Assembly (NCBI GenBank): GCA_023397675.1
Contig: JAEWTV010000140.1
Location: 1 to 44,239 of the forward strand
Source: Bacillota bacterium
GTDB taxonomy: Bacteria > Bacillota > Clostridia > Acetivibrionales > JANLFN01
Direction: 5' to 3'
Length of the DNA stretch: 44,239 nucleotides
Positions 32,530-41,745 of this stretch are shown one piece after another. Made by a program: the position numbers and the translations under genes. The first letter of the stretch is position 1. Every line of letters begins with the position of its first letter. Below the pieces are notes generated by a model, which was given only the letters and a program-made list of their open reading frames with translations, did not search any database and had not been told where the DNA came from.

Positions 32530-32640
32530 GGCCGCATTTATATAATGTAGAAATATATTGCGAATTTTTGAAGATAAATAACTTGAAAAAGAATTTTCAG
32601 AAAATAAAGTTAAAAATATAATAAAATAATTATAGTTTTA
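32530..32640 (+). pseudogene. relic of a GGDEF gene 5' end
   Basis: Bases 32574-32620 match 34849-34895, inside the GGDEF gene next to receptor B, at 41 of 47 positions without gaps. Read in the same frame it gives L-E-K-E-F-S-E-N-K-V-K-N-I-I-K between two stop codons (TAA at 32579-32581 and after the last Lys). Promoter-region similarity (AAAGG, CATTTAT, ATATATT) extends upstream. The first ~20 codons and everything downstream are lost. The rest of the 530-bp gap 32329-32860 holds the receptor A leader, with a TATTTTTATACCTCC block shared with receptor B, and a terminator. Confidence 0.7.
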
Positions 32641-32741
32641 TTTTATTGTAGGTTAAATAAATCTGCAACCTTCAAATCTTACCATGAATTGTTACCATAT
32701 GTGAAATTCTTCTTAATGTATTCTTTTCATTTAAAAAGTAT

Positions 32742-32774
32742 TAAAAAAGATACCTTCCAGTTAAGAAGGTATCT
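32742..32774 (-). terminator. terminator of chemoreceptor B
   Basis: Perfect 10-bp arms AGATACCTTC (32748-32757) and GAAGGTATCT (32765-32774), followed by six T residues on the minus strand. It lies about 90 nt after the stop codon. Confidence 0.85.
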
Positions 32775-32860
32775 ATGGACTACAATTCGTTAAAAAGAAT
32801 TTAAAATATTGTTTTTATTTAAGTATCACACTATTCATGCTTTAATTAATATGTTTGAAC

Positions 32861-34564
32861 TTATACCCTGAACTGTCTCATAAACTCCTTAAGCTTATTT
32901 GAGCTTTCTTTTGCTCCTTTTGCAAGATTAATAACTTCATCGCCCTTCTGAACTACAGTTACAACTTTCTGTGCAATGTTGCTTGTACCTTCAGCACCTT
33001 CACTAGTCGCAATTGTTACTTCGTTAATTGCTTTAAGCATGTTTGTAATCGAAACACGAAGATCACTTGCAGAATTATTAAATTCTGTTACCAAACCGTC
33101 AACGAATTCAGAGTCATTGCTATAATCTTCACCAGTTTTAACAAATGAGTCATAATCCTTTATTACCTGCTGGTCAATAAAATTAAGTATATCCTCTGAG
33201 CTGAATATCAGGTTCTCAACTGAACCAACAACTGCCTTGGTAACGTTTTGAATTTCATTAACCGCATCTTTTGAGTTTTCAGCAAGCTTTCTAATCTCTT
33301 CAGCAACAACCGCAAAACCCTTACCTGCTTCACCTGCCCTTGCTGCTTCAATAGCAGCATTCAGTGAAAGGAGGTTTGTTTGTGCTGTAATTTGCATAAT
33401 GGAATCGGATAGAACACTTATTTTTTCAATCTGCTTGGATTGCTCTATTGCTTGCTTCAGCTTTTTATGAGTTTCAGTATAAATACTATTTGCATTTTCC
33501 TGTGAGGTTTTGGCTGAAAGCTTAAGGGTTCTAGCCCTTTCGCTTATTTCCTTTGCAGCATTAAGGCCTTCCTGTGCTTTATTGGACATTGAAACGACAG
33601 TAGCTTCAATATCAGTAGTAGTGGCATTCATTTCCTGCATTGATGCTGCAGTTTCTTCCATCTGCGCGGAGATCTGTTCAGTAGTGGCAGATACATCTTC
33701 TATACTTCTATCGAGTTCAATTATATTGTTAATCGAGTTATCAAGCGAAGCATCTATGCATTCAGATTCTCTCAAAACTGTTGTTGTTGTATTTTTCATT
33801 GCCCCAACCATGCTTTGCGCGGCTCTGGCCATATCACCTGCTTCATCTTTAAATTTCAAGAACTTATTATCTATTTCAATAGTGAAATCACCTTCGGCCA
33901 TACTAATCATATTGTTTTTAACTGATGAAACTGATTTAGAAATTCTCTTGCCTACAAATAGAGCAATCATAATACCAACAAATAAATCAAAAAGCATCAG
34001 CAGTGCAATTTCCACCATTAATGAGTTTACCTGTTTGTTTATTTGACTGAAATCTATTCCTGCAAACCACATTCCAATTATTTTACCACTACTATCCTTA
34101 ATAGGAGTATAATATGTATTCATCTTCATTCCGGCTACATCTGCCTGCCCGCTATATTCTTTGCTATTCCTCAGGACAGTTTCTGAAACTATGTCGCTTG
34201 CCTTTGTACCTATTATTTTCTTGTTATTGCTGTCTTTAACAGTAGTCATTACTCTTATATCGTTCATAAAAATTGTATAATAGCAATCTGAGTTTTTTGT
34301 AATTTTATCAAGAACTTCCTTCACCTTATTATCAGAGTTAATTTCTACATCACCCTTGAAAAGCTTATCACCCTTAATTACCCAATCACCTTTAAACATT
34401 TCATCAAAGTGCATATACCCAAGCTGTGCATCAGATTGAACTTTTTTATTTGAACTTTCTTTCATTATTCTTAAGGAGCTAAAATAAGTATCAATCACAA
34501 CAGCAATTGAAAACAGAAGGAGAATTGCTGCAACACCCAGTACAAGCTTATTTTTAAGTTTCAT
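32861..34564 (-). CDS. methyl-accepting chemotaxis protein B (Cache sensor, HAMP)
   Basis: 567 residues. Helix 1 at about 8-28, an external single-Cache-type domain (about 35-180, with IGTKASD and TYYTPIKDSSGKIIGMWFAGID, cut here to YYTPIKDSSGKIIGMWFAG), helix 2 at about 185-208, a HAMP domain (about 209-262), then the signalling coiled coil with tip QTNLLSLNAAIEAARAGEAG. It probably senses a small organic ligand. The ATG at 34564 is used because GGAG is well spaced from it; a GTG nine bases earlier overlaps the site. The C-terminal half is paralogous to receptor A, but the sensor domains are unrelated, so the input has been swapped. Divergent from the broken GGDEF gene. Confidence 0.94.
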   Translation of the reverse strand: MKLKNKLVLGVAAILLLFSIAVVIDTYFSSLRIMKESSNKKVQSDAQLGYMHFDEMFKGDWVIKGDKLFKGDVEINSDNKVKEVLDKITKNSDCYYTIFMNDIRVMTTVKDSNNKKIIGTKASDIVSETVLRNSKEYSGQADVAGMKMNTYYTPIKDSSGKIIGMWFAGIDFSQINKQVNSLMVEIALLMLFDLFVGIMIALFVGKRISKSVSSVKNNMISMAEGDFTIEIDNKFLKFKDEAGDMARAAQSMVGAMKNTTTTVLRESECIDASLDNSINNIIELDRSIEDVSATTEQISAQMEETAASMQEMNATTTDIEATVVSMSNKAQEGLNAAKEISERARTLKLSAKTSQENANSIYTETHKKLKQAIEQSKQIEKISVLSDSIMQITAQTNLLSLNAAIEAARAGEAGKGFAVVAEEIRKLAENSKDAVNEIQNVTKAVVGSVENLIFSSEDILNFIDQQVIKDYDSFVKTGEDYSNDSEFVDGLVTEFNNSASDLRVSITNMLKAINEVTIATSEGAEGTSNIAQKVVTVVQKGDEVINLAKGAKESSNKLKEFMRQFRV

Positions 34565-34751
34565 ATTTATCACTCTCCATTATTTTTTTAGAACATTAGT
34601 TAATTTATAGTTATACTATTTTTATACCTCCAAAATTGTTTTCAAAACACCTACTGTGTAATAATTCGATAAGAAGTTATTTATTCCTGCAAAATATTAC
34701 ACCAAATTTAATATGTAATTAACATAACACACTTTAAAGGTTACATTTATG

Positions 34752-34760
34752 TGCTATAAT
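34752..34760 (+). promoter_or_regulatory. extended -10 promoter of the broken GGDEF gene
   Basis: TG-C-TATAAT, about 19 bp ahead of the ATG at 34779; a weak TTTAAA lies 16 bp upstream. The same region is partly conserved upstream of chemoreceptor A. Confidence 0.5.
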
Positions 34761-34778
34761 ATTCTATATATTTACAAG

Positions 34779-35927
34779 ATGGCGGTATTAAAATTGAAAA
34801 GTAATATAAACTACTCAATAATAAACAAATATACTGCATGTTTTAAAAATAAAGAACTTGAAAATGACTTTTCAGAAAACGAAGTTAACAATATAGTTAA
34901 AAAAATAAAGTATGCCCTTTTAAGCCTTGGTTTTTTTTATATGCTTTTTATAATACCCGATAGCATGTATTTAAACAATGCGAAGGCTTTTAATTTTGTT
35001 CTTGCCGACCGGCTTCTCTTTTTTGTATTAATAGTTATATTCTACTTTAGATTGAACAAATCTGCCACTTTTAAATTTTACTATAAATGGCTAACTATAT
35101 GTGAATTCCTTTTAACTGTTTTCTTTATCGCTATAATTTTTTGCTATAAGAACGGGGATTTTTTGCTTCAGACTTATGGACTTATACTAATTCTTTTAAT
35201 AATTTTCGTTATCCCCAACAAATGGCTTAATTCCCTTATTACTTCCTTGTCTATCAGCATCGTCTTTTTTGTCGTATCTTCTATTATATATAAAGATGTA
35301 TTATACCGCCAATACTCCGGTGCAGTTGTTTACACTCTGGCTGCTTTGATACTATGCAGTATTTACTCATATGCAATTAACAGGTATAAAAGAATTAATT
35401 ATTACAACTCAAAAGAGTTGTTAAGGATTTCAACCACAGATTCACTTACTGGAATCTACAACAGGACATATTTTGATCAGGTACTTACCGAGTATGTTTA
35501 AAATGCTGAAAACAAGAATTCACAACTTTCATTGATAATTTTTGATTTTGACAATTTTAAACGAATGAATGACGAATACGGCCACCTCGTCGGAGACGGT
35601 ATTCTTTCAGACTCTTCAAGAATAATCTCGGAAATTGTTCCCAAGCAATATATTTTTTCAAGATGGGGCGGTGAAGAGTTCTGCATCCTTCTTCCAGACA
35701 CACCAATAGAAGATGCTTATGAATTTGCGAAAAAGCTTCTTAATGTTATTAAAGATCATGATTTTTCTCCTGCAAAGAATGTAACGTGCAGCTTTGGCGT
35801 TACAGCTCTTATAGAAGGGGATACAGTTTTATCACTGATTAACCGTGCTGACAAAAGCCTTTATGCTGCTAAATTCCAGGGGAAAAACTGTGTTGTTTCT
35901 TCATTTCAAATAATGGAACAATTTTAA
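34779..35927 (+). pseudogene. membrane GGDEF diguanylate cyclase gene broken by an in-frame TAA
   Basis: The 5' part encodes a Lys-rich head, about six membrane helices and the start of a GGDEF domain (TDSLTGIYNRTYFDQVL), then stops at TAA (35499-35501). The same frame continues without frameshift into IIFDFDNFKRMNDEYGHLVGDG, the active-site motif RWGGEEF and the CSFGVTA end of the domain, stopping at 35927. A single base change would restore a ~382-residue c-di-GMP synthase. The catalytic half has no binding site of its own (only a TTG at 35532). Either a recent null mutation or strain variation. The ATG at 34779 has a poor binding site; an earlier ATG at 34749 overlaps the -10 box. Confidence 0.88.
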
Positions 35928-35933
35928 TATTTA

Positions 35934-36665
35934 TCATTCTTTCGGTCGCTTCCTGTTCCTGTAATATTGATACAATTCTGAATATTCCCTTATCTCCTGT
36001 GCTGCCTTATCATTGATGAAATAGGTACCATCCTCGTTCCTTTCAAACCATCCGTAATGATTATCATAAACAATACCTGTAGTTTTTTTAGCATCTGTTC
36101 CCATTACCCTTAGCTGCTTTGGTTTAAGAGGCCCGTTCATTTCAAGAAGGCATGCAATATGTATCGCTTTTTCTTTGTAGGCTGTAACCAGTTTTTTACG
36201 AGTGCTTCCTCCTTTATTAAAATCACCGTGTCTGCTGGAAATCTCATTGACGAGGCTTTTCTTTTTTTTACTGGAATGCTTCTTACTTTTCTCCCTGTCA
36301 AATGCACATGGTTCTATAACGATATCCACTCTTGGCATACCTGTTTTGACTGTGACAAGCATTAGGCCAAGTTCAAGCCTTCTGAGCAGATAAACTATAT
36401 CATTCCACTTGTTTGTAAAAAGCTCTCTTCCTGGTTTTGGAACTGCAATATAAACCATGTCGGTGAGTCGCTGCCTTTTTGCAGCTTGAATTATTACATC
36501 AAGGTTTAAGTGTGTTTTCATTTCAACAATTACAAGCTGGTCATCTTTTACAGCTGTTACATCGCAATGTTTGACCTCACTATTAACCTGGTATCCCAGT
36601 TGTGTAAAAAAATCTCTTATGGGGCTGTACATATCTTCTTCAAGGATTTTAACACTATTTTTCAA
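35934..36665 (-). CDS. DUF2161-type PD-(D/E)XK-like protein
   Basis: 243 residues. The N-terminal half looks like a restriction-nuclease-like fold: PIRDFFTQLGYQVNSEVKHCDVTAVKDDQLVIVEMKTHLN has the Glu, Asp and E-x-K pattern (cut here: HCDVTAVKDDQLVIVEMK). The C-terminal part is Lys-rich and then resembles a small winged helix (KPKQLRVMGTD, then YGWFERNEDGTYFI). Annotated members are called putative PD-(D/E)XK phosphodiesterases. The start is a TTG at 36665 with TAGGAGTGA upstream; the reading frame extends further but without a site. Convergent with the GGDEF gene (6-nt gap) and downstream of the recO terminator. Confidence 0.75.
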   Translation of the reverse strand: MKNSVKILEEDMYSPIRDFFTQLGYQVNSEVKHCDVTAVKDDQLVIVEMKTHLNLDVIIQAAKRQRLTDMVYIAVPKPGRELFTNKWNDIVYLLRRLELGLMLVTVKTGMPRVDIVIEPCAFDREKSKKHSSKKKKSLVNEISSRHGDFNKGGSTRKKLVTAYKEKAIHIACLLEMNGPLKPKQLRVMGTDAKKTTGIVYDNHYGWFERNEDGTYFINDKAAQEIREYSELYQYYRNRKRPKE

Positions 36666-36762
36666 TATAATCACTCCTACTGCCGTGAAAAGTACATTTG
36701 CAAGTATTTTTGAAACCTCGAAATCAGTTATTATTCTATCAATTATAAAGTTTCCAGGCAAG

Positions 36763-36787
36763 CAAAAAGGACGGGGTATCCGTCCTT
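36763..36787 (-). terminator. terminator after recO
   Basis: Arms AAGGACGG and CCGTCCTT (36767-36774 and 36780-36787) with a 5-nt loop, then TTTTTG on the minus strand. The stem begins within the recO stop region. Confidence 0.85.
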
Positions 36788-37535
36788 ATCCTATATCAAG
36801 CTCTTTTAAAAAATTAAGCTTTGTGTATTCTTTTTCAAGCCTGTCTTTTAGATATCTGCTGCTTATCTTCCGAAGTTCCAAAAGTACCTCGTGCGAAACT
36901 GAAAAATTGAAAAGGCTATCAAGCGGAGCATGAATTATATGCCTTAACGTTTTTAAGGTTCCCGGCAAAAGCCTCATACAGGCTTCTTCCTTGAGCATGC
37001 ACCTGCTGCATAATATTCCGCAGCGTTTAAAGCTGAAAAAATAATCACTGTCGTCTTCCCTGCCACATTCAATACAGCTTCTGTCATAAGGAGCATAACC
37101 TATTATGGATAGCATCCTTAGTTCAAATATGCAGGTAAGAAGCTGTGCATCCTTGTCCGTTTTTGATAGAAAATGCAAAACATTCAGGAATAACTGTAAT
37201 ACCTTTGAAGCAGGCTGGTTTTCCTGAACTACATCATTTATTATATCTACATAATGTGCTGCATAAGTCAACTTAAAAACATCGTTTCTGATTTCATAAA
37301 AAGGCTCTATTACATCACTGCTGTAAACAGTGAACATTTCCTTGCCCTTGTAAAGAACAAAATCGCTGTAGCAAAGAAGCTGTGTACCAGCAGACAGTTT
37401 ACCCTTGGGCCTTTTTGCACTTTTTGCAAAACCCGTAAGCTTCCCGGAGGATTTAGAGAAAATAGTGATTATCTTATCCGATTCTCCGGTGCTGACCTCT
37501 TTTATGACTATCCCCTTTGACCTGATATAGCTCAT
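36786..37535 (-). CDS. recO: DNA repair protein RecO
   Basis: Recombination mediator that with RecR loads RecA on SSB-coated gaps. 249 residues, the usual length. The N-terminal OB fold begins RSKGIVIKEVSTGESDKIITIFS, cut here to GIVIKEVSTGESDKIITIFS, and the zinc finger CIECG...CGILCSRC is at about 154-178. ATG start at 37535. It follows yqzL and era on the same strand, the gene order conserved in Firmicutes, and ends in a hairpin terminator that overlaps its last codons. Confidence 0.96.
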   Translation of the reverse strand: MSYIRSKGIVIKEVSTGESDKIITIFSKSSGKLTGFAKSAKRPKGKLSAGTQLLCYSDFVLYKGKEMFTVYSSDVIEPFYEIRNDVFKLTYAAHYVDIINDVVQENQPASKVLQLFLNVLHFLSKTDKDAQLLTCIFELRMLSIIGYAPYDRSCIECGREDDSDYFFSFKRCGILCSRCMLKEEACMRLLPGTLKTLRHIIHAPLDSLFNFSVSHEVLLELRKISSRYLKDRLEKEYTKLNFLKELDIG

Positions 37536-37549
37536 TATTTTACCCGGGG

Positions 37550-37690
37550 TTACTTGCTTATTGCAACCTCTTCCTCTGTAATTTCACGTACCTTTTCCTT
37601 ACTTTCCTCTGCTGCCATTTCTTTATAAAATAAATATGCGCTTATGCTGCCTGTTTTTTCGAATGTCCTCCATGCGAATTCTTTTAACAT
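37550..37690 (-). CDS. yqzL: YqzL family small protein
   Basis: 46 residues, below usual size cut-offs. The sequence begins MLKEFAWRTFEKTGSISAYL and continues FYKEMAAEE, matching the short conserved YqzL family found between era and recO in Firmicutes. ATG at 37690 behind AAGGGGGA; the stop lies 14 nt ahead of the recO start. Function unknown. The charged C-terminus (EEEVAISK) is typical. Confidence 0.88.
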   Translation of the reverse strand: MLKEFAWRTFEKTGSISAYLFYKEMAAEESKEKVREITEEEVAISK

Positions 37691-37818
37691 CCTGTTCAAT
37701 CCCCCTTGTTATCTTTATACAGACGTGTTTTTTAACTAAAATAATCAATCGCTTATATAGTTAGGTTTCACTAAAAAACAGTTTGTATACTTGTAAAATT
37801 TTTAAGGGGATCTATTTT

Positions 37819-38709
37819 TTATTTCCTGTAACCAAGATTTTTAAGCATGGCGGAGTCATTTCTCCAATCTGATTTAACTTTTACCCACAACTGAAGAAAT
37901 ACTTTAGATCCGAATATTTTTTCCATTTCAAAACGTGATGCGCTGCCGATTTTTTTTAGCATTGCACCCTGTTTGCCTATTATTATTCCCTTATGGGAAT
38001 CCTTTTCACAATAAATGTTTGCTTGAATGTCCAGAATTTCCTTGCCTTGTCGTTCTTTAAAGGAAATAATCTCTACTCCCACACCGTGAGGAACCTCTTC
38101 ACTCAGGAGTTTGAGTATTTTTTCTCTGATCATTTCAGCTGCAATATCCTTTTCGGGCTGATCTGTAAGCATATCGTCAGGAAAGTATTTAGGCCCTTCA
38201 GGTAACTTGTCTGTAATATCCTTTAAAAGAATATCCACACCATCCCCATTATAAGCGGATATGGGAACGATGGCCGAAAAATCGGCGAGTTCCTTGTAAT
38301 TATTTATTATTTGGAGTATCTGCTCCTTCTTTATCCTGTCTATCTTGTTTATTACAAGAAAAACAGGATTTTTTAGCTTTTTAAGCTGTTCAATAATATA
38401 TAAATCTCCTGCTCCCGGCTTTGTTTCATTAGCTTCTACCAGGAAAAGCACTGCATCAACCTCAGATATTGAACTTTCTGCAACATTGACCATATACTCG
38501 CCAAGCTTTGTCTGCGGTTTATGTATTCCAGGCGTGTCTATAAAAATCATCTGGCAATCGCTATTCGTAATAACCGTCTTTATAGTGTTTCTAGTTGTTT
38601 GCGGCTTATCCGAAACAATTGCGATCTTTTCACCTGCAAGCCGGTTCAAAAGCGTTGATTTACCTACATTTGGCCTGCCTATAATAGTAACGAAACCTGA
38701 TTTGAACAT
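37819..38709 (-). CDS. era: GTPase Era
   Basis: Essential GTPase for 16S rRNA 3'-end maturation and 30S assembly. 296 residues, full length. G1 GRPNVGKS (11-18), G2 region with TTRNTIK, G3 DTPGIHKP, G4 NKID, and a C-terminal KH domain with GIIIGKQGAMLKKIG. The ATG at 38709 is favoured, with GGAGG 9 nt upstream; a TTG just before it is out of range. It sits between cdd and yqzL. A 128-nt gap to yqzL contains AT-rich sequence without a clear terminator. Confidence 0.97.
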   Translation of the reverse strand: MFKSGFVTIIGRPNVGKSTLLNRLAGEKIAIVSDKPQTTRNTIKTVITNSDCQMIFIDTPGIHKPQTKLGEYMVNVAESSISEVDAVLFLVEANETKPGAGDLYIIEQLKKLKNPVFLVINKIDRIKKEQILQIINNYKELADFSAIVPISAYNGDGVDILLKDITDKLPEGPKYFPDDMLTDQPEKDIAAEMIREKILKLLSEEVPHGVGVEIISFKERQGKEILDIQANIYCEKDSHKGIIIGKQGAMLKKIGSASRFEMEKIFGSKVFLQLWVKVKSDWRNDSAMLKNLGYRK

Positions 38710-38749
38710 CAATTAAATCCTCCGTATCACCTGCATTAATAATTAATTA

Positions 38750-39133
38750 TCAGCCTCTGAATGCATGAGGCAGTATTTCCCCAAGTGTATGTATCCTGTA
38801 TTCCCCGGCTTTATTAGAGCATATAACAAGCATATCGTCGCTGCCGAACTCGGTAAGCACCTGCCTGCAAATGCCGCAGGGATATATATAGTCTTCGCCG
38901 TCGCTCGCTATTGCAATTGCTTTTATAACCCGTTGCCCATCAAAAGCAGCCTTGACTACAGCAGTCCTTTCGGCACAAATTGTAGCTCCGAAGGAGGCAT
39001 TTTCGATATTTGCACCGGTATATATTTTTCCATCATCAGTCAGCAGAGCAGCCCCAACCCTGAATTTCGAATAGGGCGAATATGAATGCTCCATCGCGTT
39101 GAAGGCTTCTTTAACAAGATCAGTATAATCCAT
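38750..39133 (-). CDS. cdd: cytidine deaminase
   Basis: Zinc enzyme deaminating cytidine and deoxycytidine in pyrimidine salvage. 127 residues, the homotetrameric short form. Motifs: NIENASFGATICAERTAV with the zinc Cys and catalytic Glu (near residues 50-55), and PCGICRQVL with the other two Cys ligands (about 85-93). The ATG at 39133 is used, with GAGGAGG upstream; a TTG earlier lies in that site. First gene of the cdd-era-yqzL-recO series. Confidence 0.96.
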   Translation of the reverse strand: MDYTDLVKEAFNAMEHSYSPYSKFRVGAALLTDDGKIYTGANIENASFGATICAERTAVVKAAFDGQRVIKAIAIASDGEDYIYPCGICRQVLTEFGSDDMLVICSNKAGEYRIHTLGEILPHAFRG

Positions 39134-39228
39134 ATTTAACCTCCTCAATGAATCTTTATTTATTATACTCCAAAATGGGGAATTTAAAAAAGAAAAGATT
39201 TATTTAAAGCTTCTATTTTGCAATAAAC

Positions 39229-39495
39229 CTAAACTTGTGGGTAATTGCTGCATCCTTTGAACTGGCCATATTTACCGTTTCTTATTACCAATTCTCCACC
39301 ACATTTAGGGCAAGTATTGGCATCAACTTTTTTATACTTGTCCGACAGATTATTGTGTATCGCTTCAACGTGTGCTTTTCGGTTCTCTTTGTTATCAATG
39401 TTCATTGAAAGCAGCTTTTCATATATCTGCTCTTTAACGGAATTGGAGATAACTAAAGATTCCCTCGTCAATAGTACAAACAAACTTCCACGCAC
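39229..39495 (-). pseudogene. C-terminal remnant of a NERD/topoisomerase-type zinc-ribbon protein
   Basis: 88 codons with a topoisomerase-type zinc ribbon at the end (CPKCGGELVIRNGKYGQFKGCSNYP), preceded by a helical segment SVKEQIYEKLLSMNIDNKENRKAHVEAI (cut: EQIYEKLLSMNIDNKENRK). This matches the tail of NERD-domain proteins, which normally carry ~150 further residues with a nuclease-like NERD domain before it. Here the upstream 250 bases hold stops and no NERD motif, and the apparent GTG start has no ribosome binding site. Probably a truncated gene at the edge of the defence island; the junction near 39490-39540 may mark an insertion or deletion point. Confidence 0.6.
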
Positions 39496-39750
39496 TATGT
39501 TTCGTCACAGTAAGCCATTTCCCACGTGCCTTGAGTGGACAAAAAAATGTCGATTGAACCTGATGGGGCCTTGTCGGCAGGATGTATTTCCTAAAAAGCA
39601 TCCTCCATTGAAAACTGTTCTGATGAATAACAGAAATTTATCTTACAAAATCTAATTTCTCATCTCAATCTCACTATAGCCAAAAGACAGTTTCATATTT
39701 TTTAAAACTATAATGAAACCAAATTATAATTGCTTTATTTAAATGTATTT

Positions 39751-40950
39751 TTAATATTTACACAATATTTCCAATAATCCTTCTTCTAATTCTTTTGACA
39801 ATTTATTCAAATCAACAAATTCACACATTGCTTCTCTTTTTATTTTATTATCTTCAATCAAATTCAGTATTTTTTCACCACAATTGATATCTTTCAATGA
39901 ATACTTATACTTTACTTGTGCTTCTTTATTATAAAATGCCATTCTACCTATCGGATTGATTCTTGCTATATTAGCAAGTGCTGCATCCCCGGTTGCAAGA
40001 GATTGAAGTACAATACCATTGTTGGAGCAGGTTAAAACTGCCATTTCTGATGGCATATTCCACAAATGAAACAAATCCCATGCCATTCCCTCTATTTTTG
40101 ATAATACATGATTCGAAGAAGGGTGAACTTTTTCAAAAAATCGTTTTACATCTTCATTATTATCAAAATACCAATATGCTAATAGCATACCGTATTCATA
40201 ATAAACACCTAATTTTTCATTTATGAATTCTGTTAGTTGAAATAATTTGTTAAAACTACTTTTCTTACTACCAAAATAAATTGAGAAAATTTTTATTAGA
40301 AAGCAATATATACCTTTTGCTCTTTTCTCAATTTCTATATGATTTTCTCTTAAATCCTTCATCTCATGCCAAGCTCTGTCAGCCAAAATAAAGTCATCTG
40401 CAGTTGGTTCAAAATTATTTGATTTATCGCTTATGCTATCTGAACTAAGTCTTAGGAATATAAAATAGTATAGCAAGGTCATATAAGCCTTTTGTTGATT
40501 TTTCATACCATTTCTATTCAGACTATCTTCAAATAAATATGGAGAACAACTCACAGTAATATTTCTTTTCTTAATATATTTCAAAAAAGAAAATATATCT
40601 TGATCCTCTTTTTTAGAGCTTGTAAATTGTTTTAAAAGTACCGAAACTATGTTTGAATCAAAATTTAAACATTGTCCTGCCTTTATAGCCACTATCTCTT
40701 TGTCATGTTTTTTCCAAAGATCATCATATAGTATTATTGTTTTTTTATAGTCACCCAAGTTTACAATACTATATCTCCAAAAAGTCATCTCAATATTTTC
40801 TTTGGCGAAATCAGTATTACTCGAGCCATCAAAGAGCAAAACTTTTATCCCAGATGCTTCACATATATTGTTTTCAAAATATGAAATTGGATTTGTAGAA
40901 TTAAGTATATCATAAATAAACTTCTTTTTACTTTTAGGCCATTTATACAT
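39751..40950 (-). CDS. uncharacterised 399-residue protein with PIN-like motifs
   Basis: I do not recognise the family with certainty. No signal peptide or clear membrane helix; AT-rich codon use and a Lys/Asn/Ile/Ser-rich composition unlike the housekeeping genes beside it. Motifs in PIN-nuclease order: NFDSNIVSVLL (Asp98), SPYLFEDS (Glu141-Asp142), GMAWDLFHLW (Asp292), then a strand VLTCSNNGIV (305-314) where the usual last Asp is replaced. A ~150-residue helical insert separates the second and third motifs. It is the last gene of the hsdM-hsdS-immA strand, after a 231-nt gap with a possible own promoter. A nuclease-type effector is a hypothesis. Confidence 0.6.
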   Translation of the reverse strand: MYKWPKSKKKFIYDILNSTNPISYFENNICEASGIKVLLFDGSSNTDFAKENIEMTFWRYSIVNLGDYKKTIILYDDLWKKHDKEIVAIKAGQCLNFDSNIVSVLLKQFTSSKKEDQDIFSFLKYIKKRNITVSCSPYLFEDSLNRNGMKNQQKAYMTLLYYFIFLRLSSDSISDKSNNFEPTADDFILADRAWHEMKDLRENHIEIEKRAKGIYCFLIKIFSIYFGSKKSSFNKLFQLTEFINEKLGVYYEYGMLLAYWYFDNNEDVKRFFEKVHPSSNHVLSKIEGMAWDLFHLWNMPSEMAVLTCSNNGIVLQSLATGDAALANIARINPIGRMAFYNKEAQVKYKYSLKDINCGEKILNLIEDNKIKREAMCEFVDLNKLSKELEEGLLEILCKY

Positions 40951-41181
40951 TTAACTACACCAATTATTCCATTTCTATTTTCCTGAACAAATGTGAACCA
41001 AATGTCCACCTGTCCTGAGGCTAGAACCTAGATTTCCAGCATAACATAAGTATAGAATTTCTTATCTTCAAATAATTTTACAATAGCTACCATTTAGAAA
41101 TATTTTTTCTTCTCTCCATGTGTACAGTAAGTTTTAATTTAAGCTAACAACTTAGGAAAATCCTATATCACTAATAGTCAA

Positions 41182-41745
41182 TTATTCTAGCTTTAGCTCA
41201 TTTAATCGAATAGTCATTGCTTCTTTGGATACCTTGAAAAAGCCACACAAGTACTCAATCAGCTCATGATTGTTCTCATGAACTCCTATGGGCGTAAATA
41301 ACCCCATTTGCTGAGCGCGGTTTTCTTCAAACTCTTTTTTCTTTTGAAATATGAGCTTTTCGGGCATTAAGAAACATCCAGCGAAATAATCTGCTTCCTT
41401 TTCCCGTTCCGGGCGTCCTTTATTCTTTGCATCCAGTGCACTTTTATCGCAGATAATAGCACCATTAGTGAGCGTATGCCCCAAAAAGTGATGCCCCAAT
41501 TCATGGGCAATGGTGAAATTTTTGCGCGTCTCATAAAGATTCGAGTTAACAAAAATAATTTTTGTGTTGCCTATTACTATATAGACACCGCAAAACTCAT
41601 CATCTTCTTCATTGCGTTCTTCAAACTTTATGTCACGCTTTTTCATTATTTCACGAATCAATTCAATAGGTGGTCGATTTAAGACATTGCACTCCAAAAT
41701 CCCATCGACTAAAAGCGCAATTTGTTTTCTTCTTCTCCAGTCCAT
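41182..41745 (-). CDS. ImmA/IrrE family metallo-endopeptidase
   Basis: 187 residues. The zinc motif HELGHHFLGH (81-90) and the later E-KEADYFAGCFLMP (about 117-130) are the ImmA/IrrE/COG2856 signature. These peptidases cleave or inactivate XRE-type repressors in mobile elements and stress responses. The ATG at 41745 overlaps the hsdS stop (TGATG) behind GAGGAAAA, so it is translationally coupled to the restriction genes. No XRE partner gene is within the window. A role in control or activation of the island is inferred. Confidence 0.9.
   Translation of the reverse strand: MDWRRRKQIALLVDGILECNVLNRPPIELIREIMKKRDIKFEERNEEDDEFCGVYIVIGNTKIIFVNSNLYETRKNFTIAHELGHHFLGHTLTNGAIICDKSALDAKNKGRPEREKEADYFAGCFLMPEKLIFQKKKEFEENRAQQMGLFTPIGVHENNHELIEYLCGFFKVSKEAMTIRLNELKLE

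Noticed and set aside
32329..32860. Possible c-di-GMP riboswitch ahead of chemoreceptor A
   Set aside because: I looked for the class I core (GGGACGCAAAGCC-like) and a class II aptamer because receptors in Clostridia often have them. Neither is present; the conserved blocks are explained by the duplication with locus B.
35499..35501. Programmed read-through or recoding of the GGDEF stop
   Set aside because: The codon is TAA, not TGA, and no selenocysteine-type hairpin follows. A nonsense mutation is simpler.
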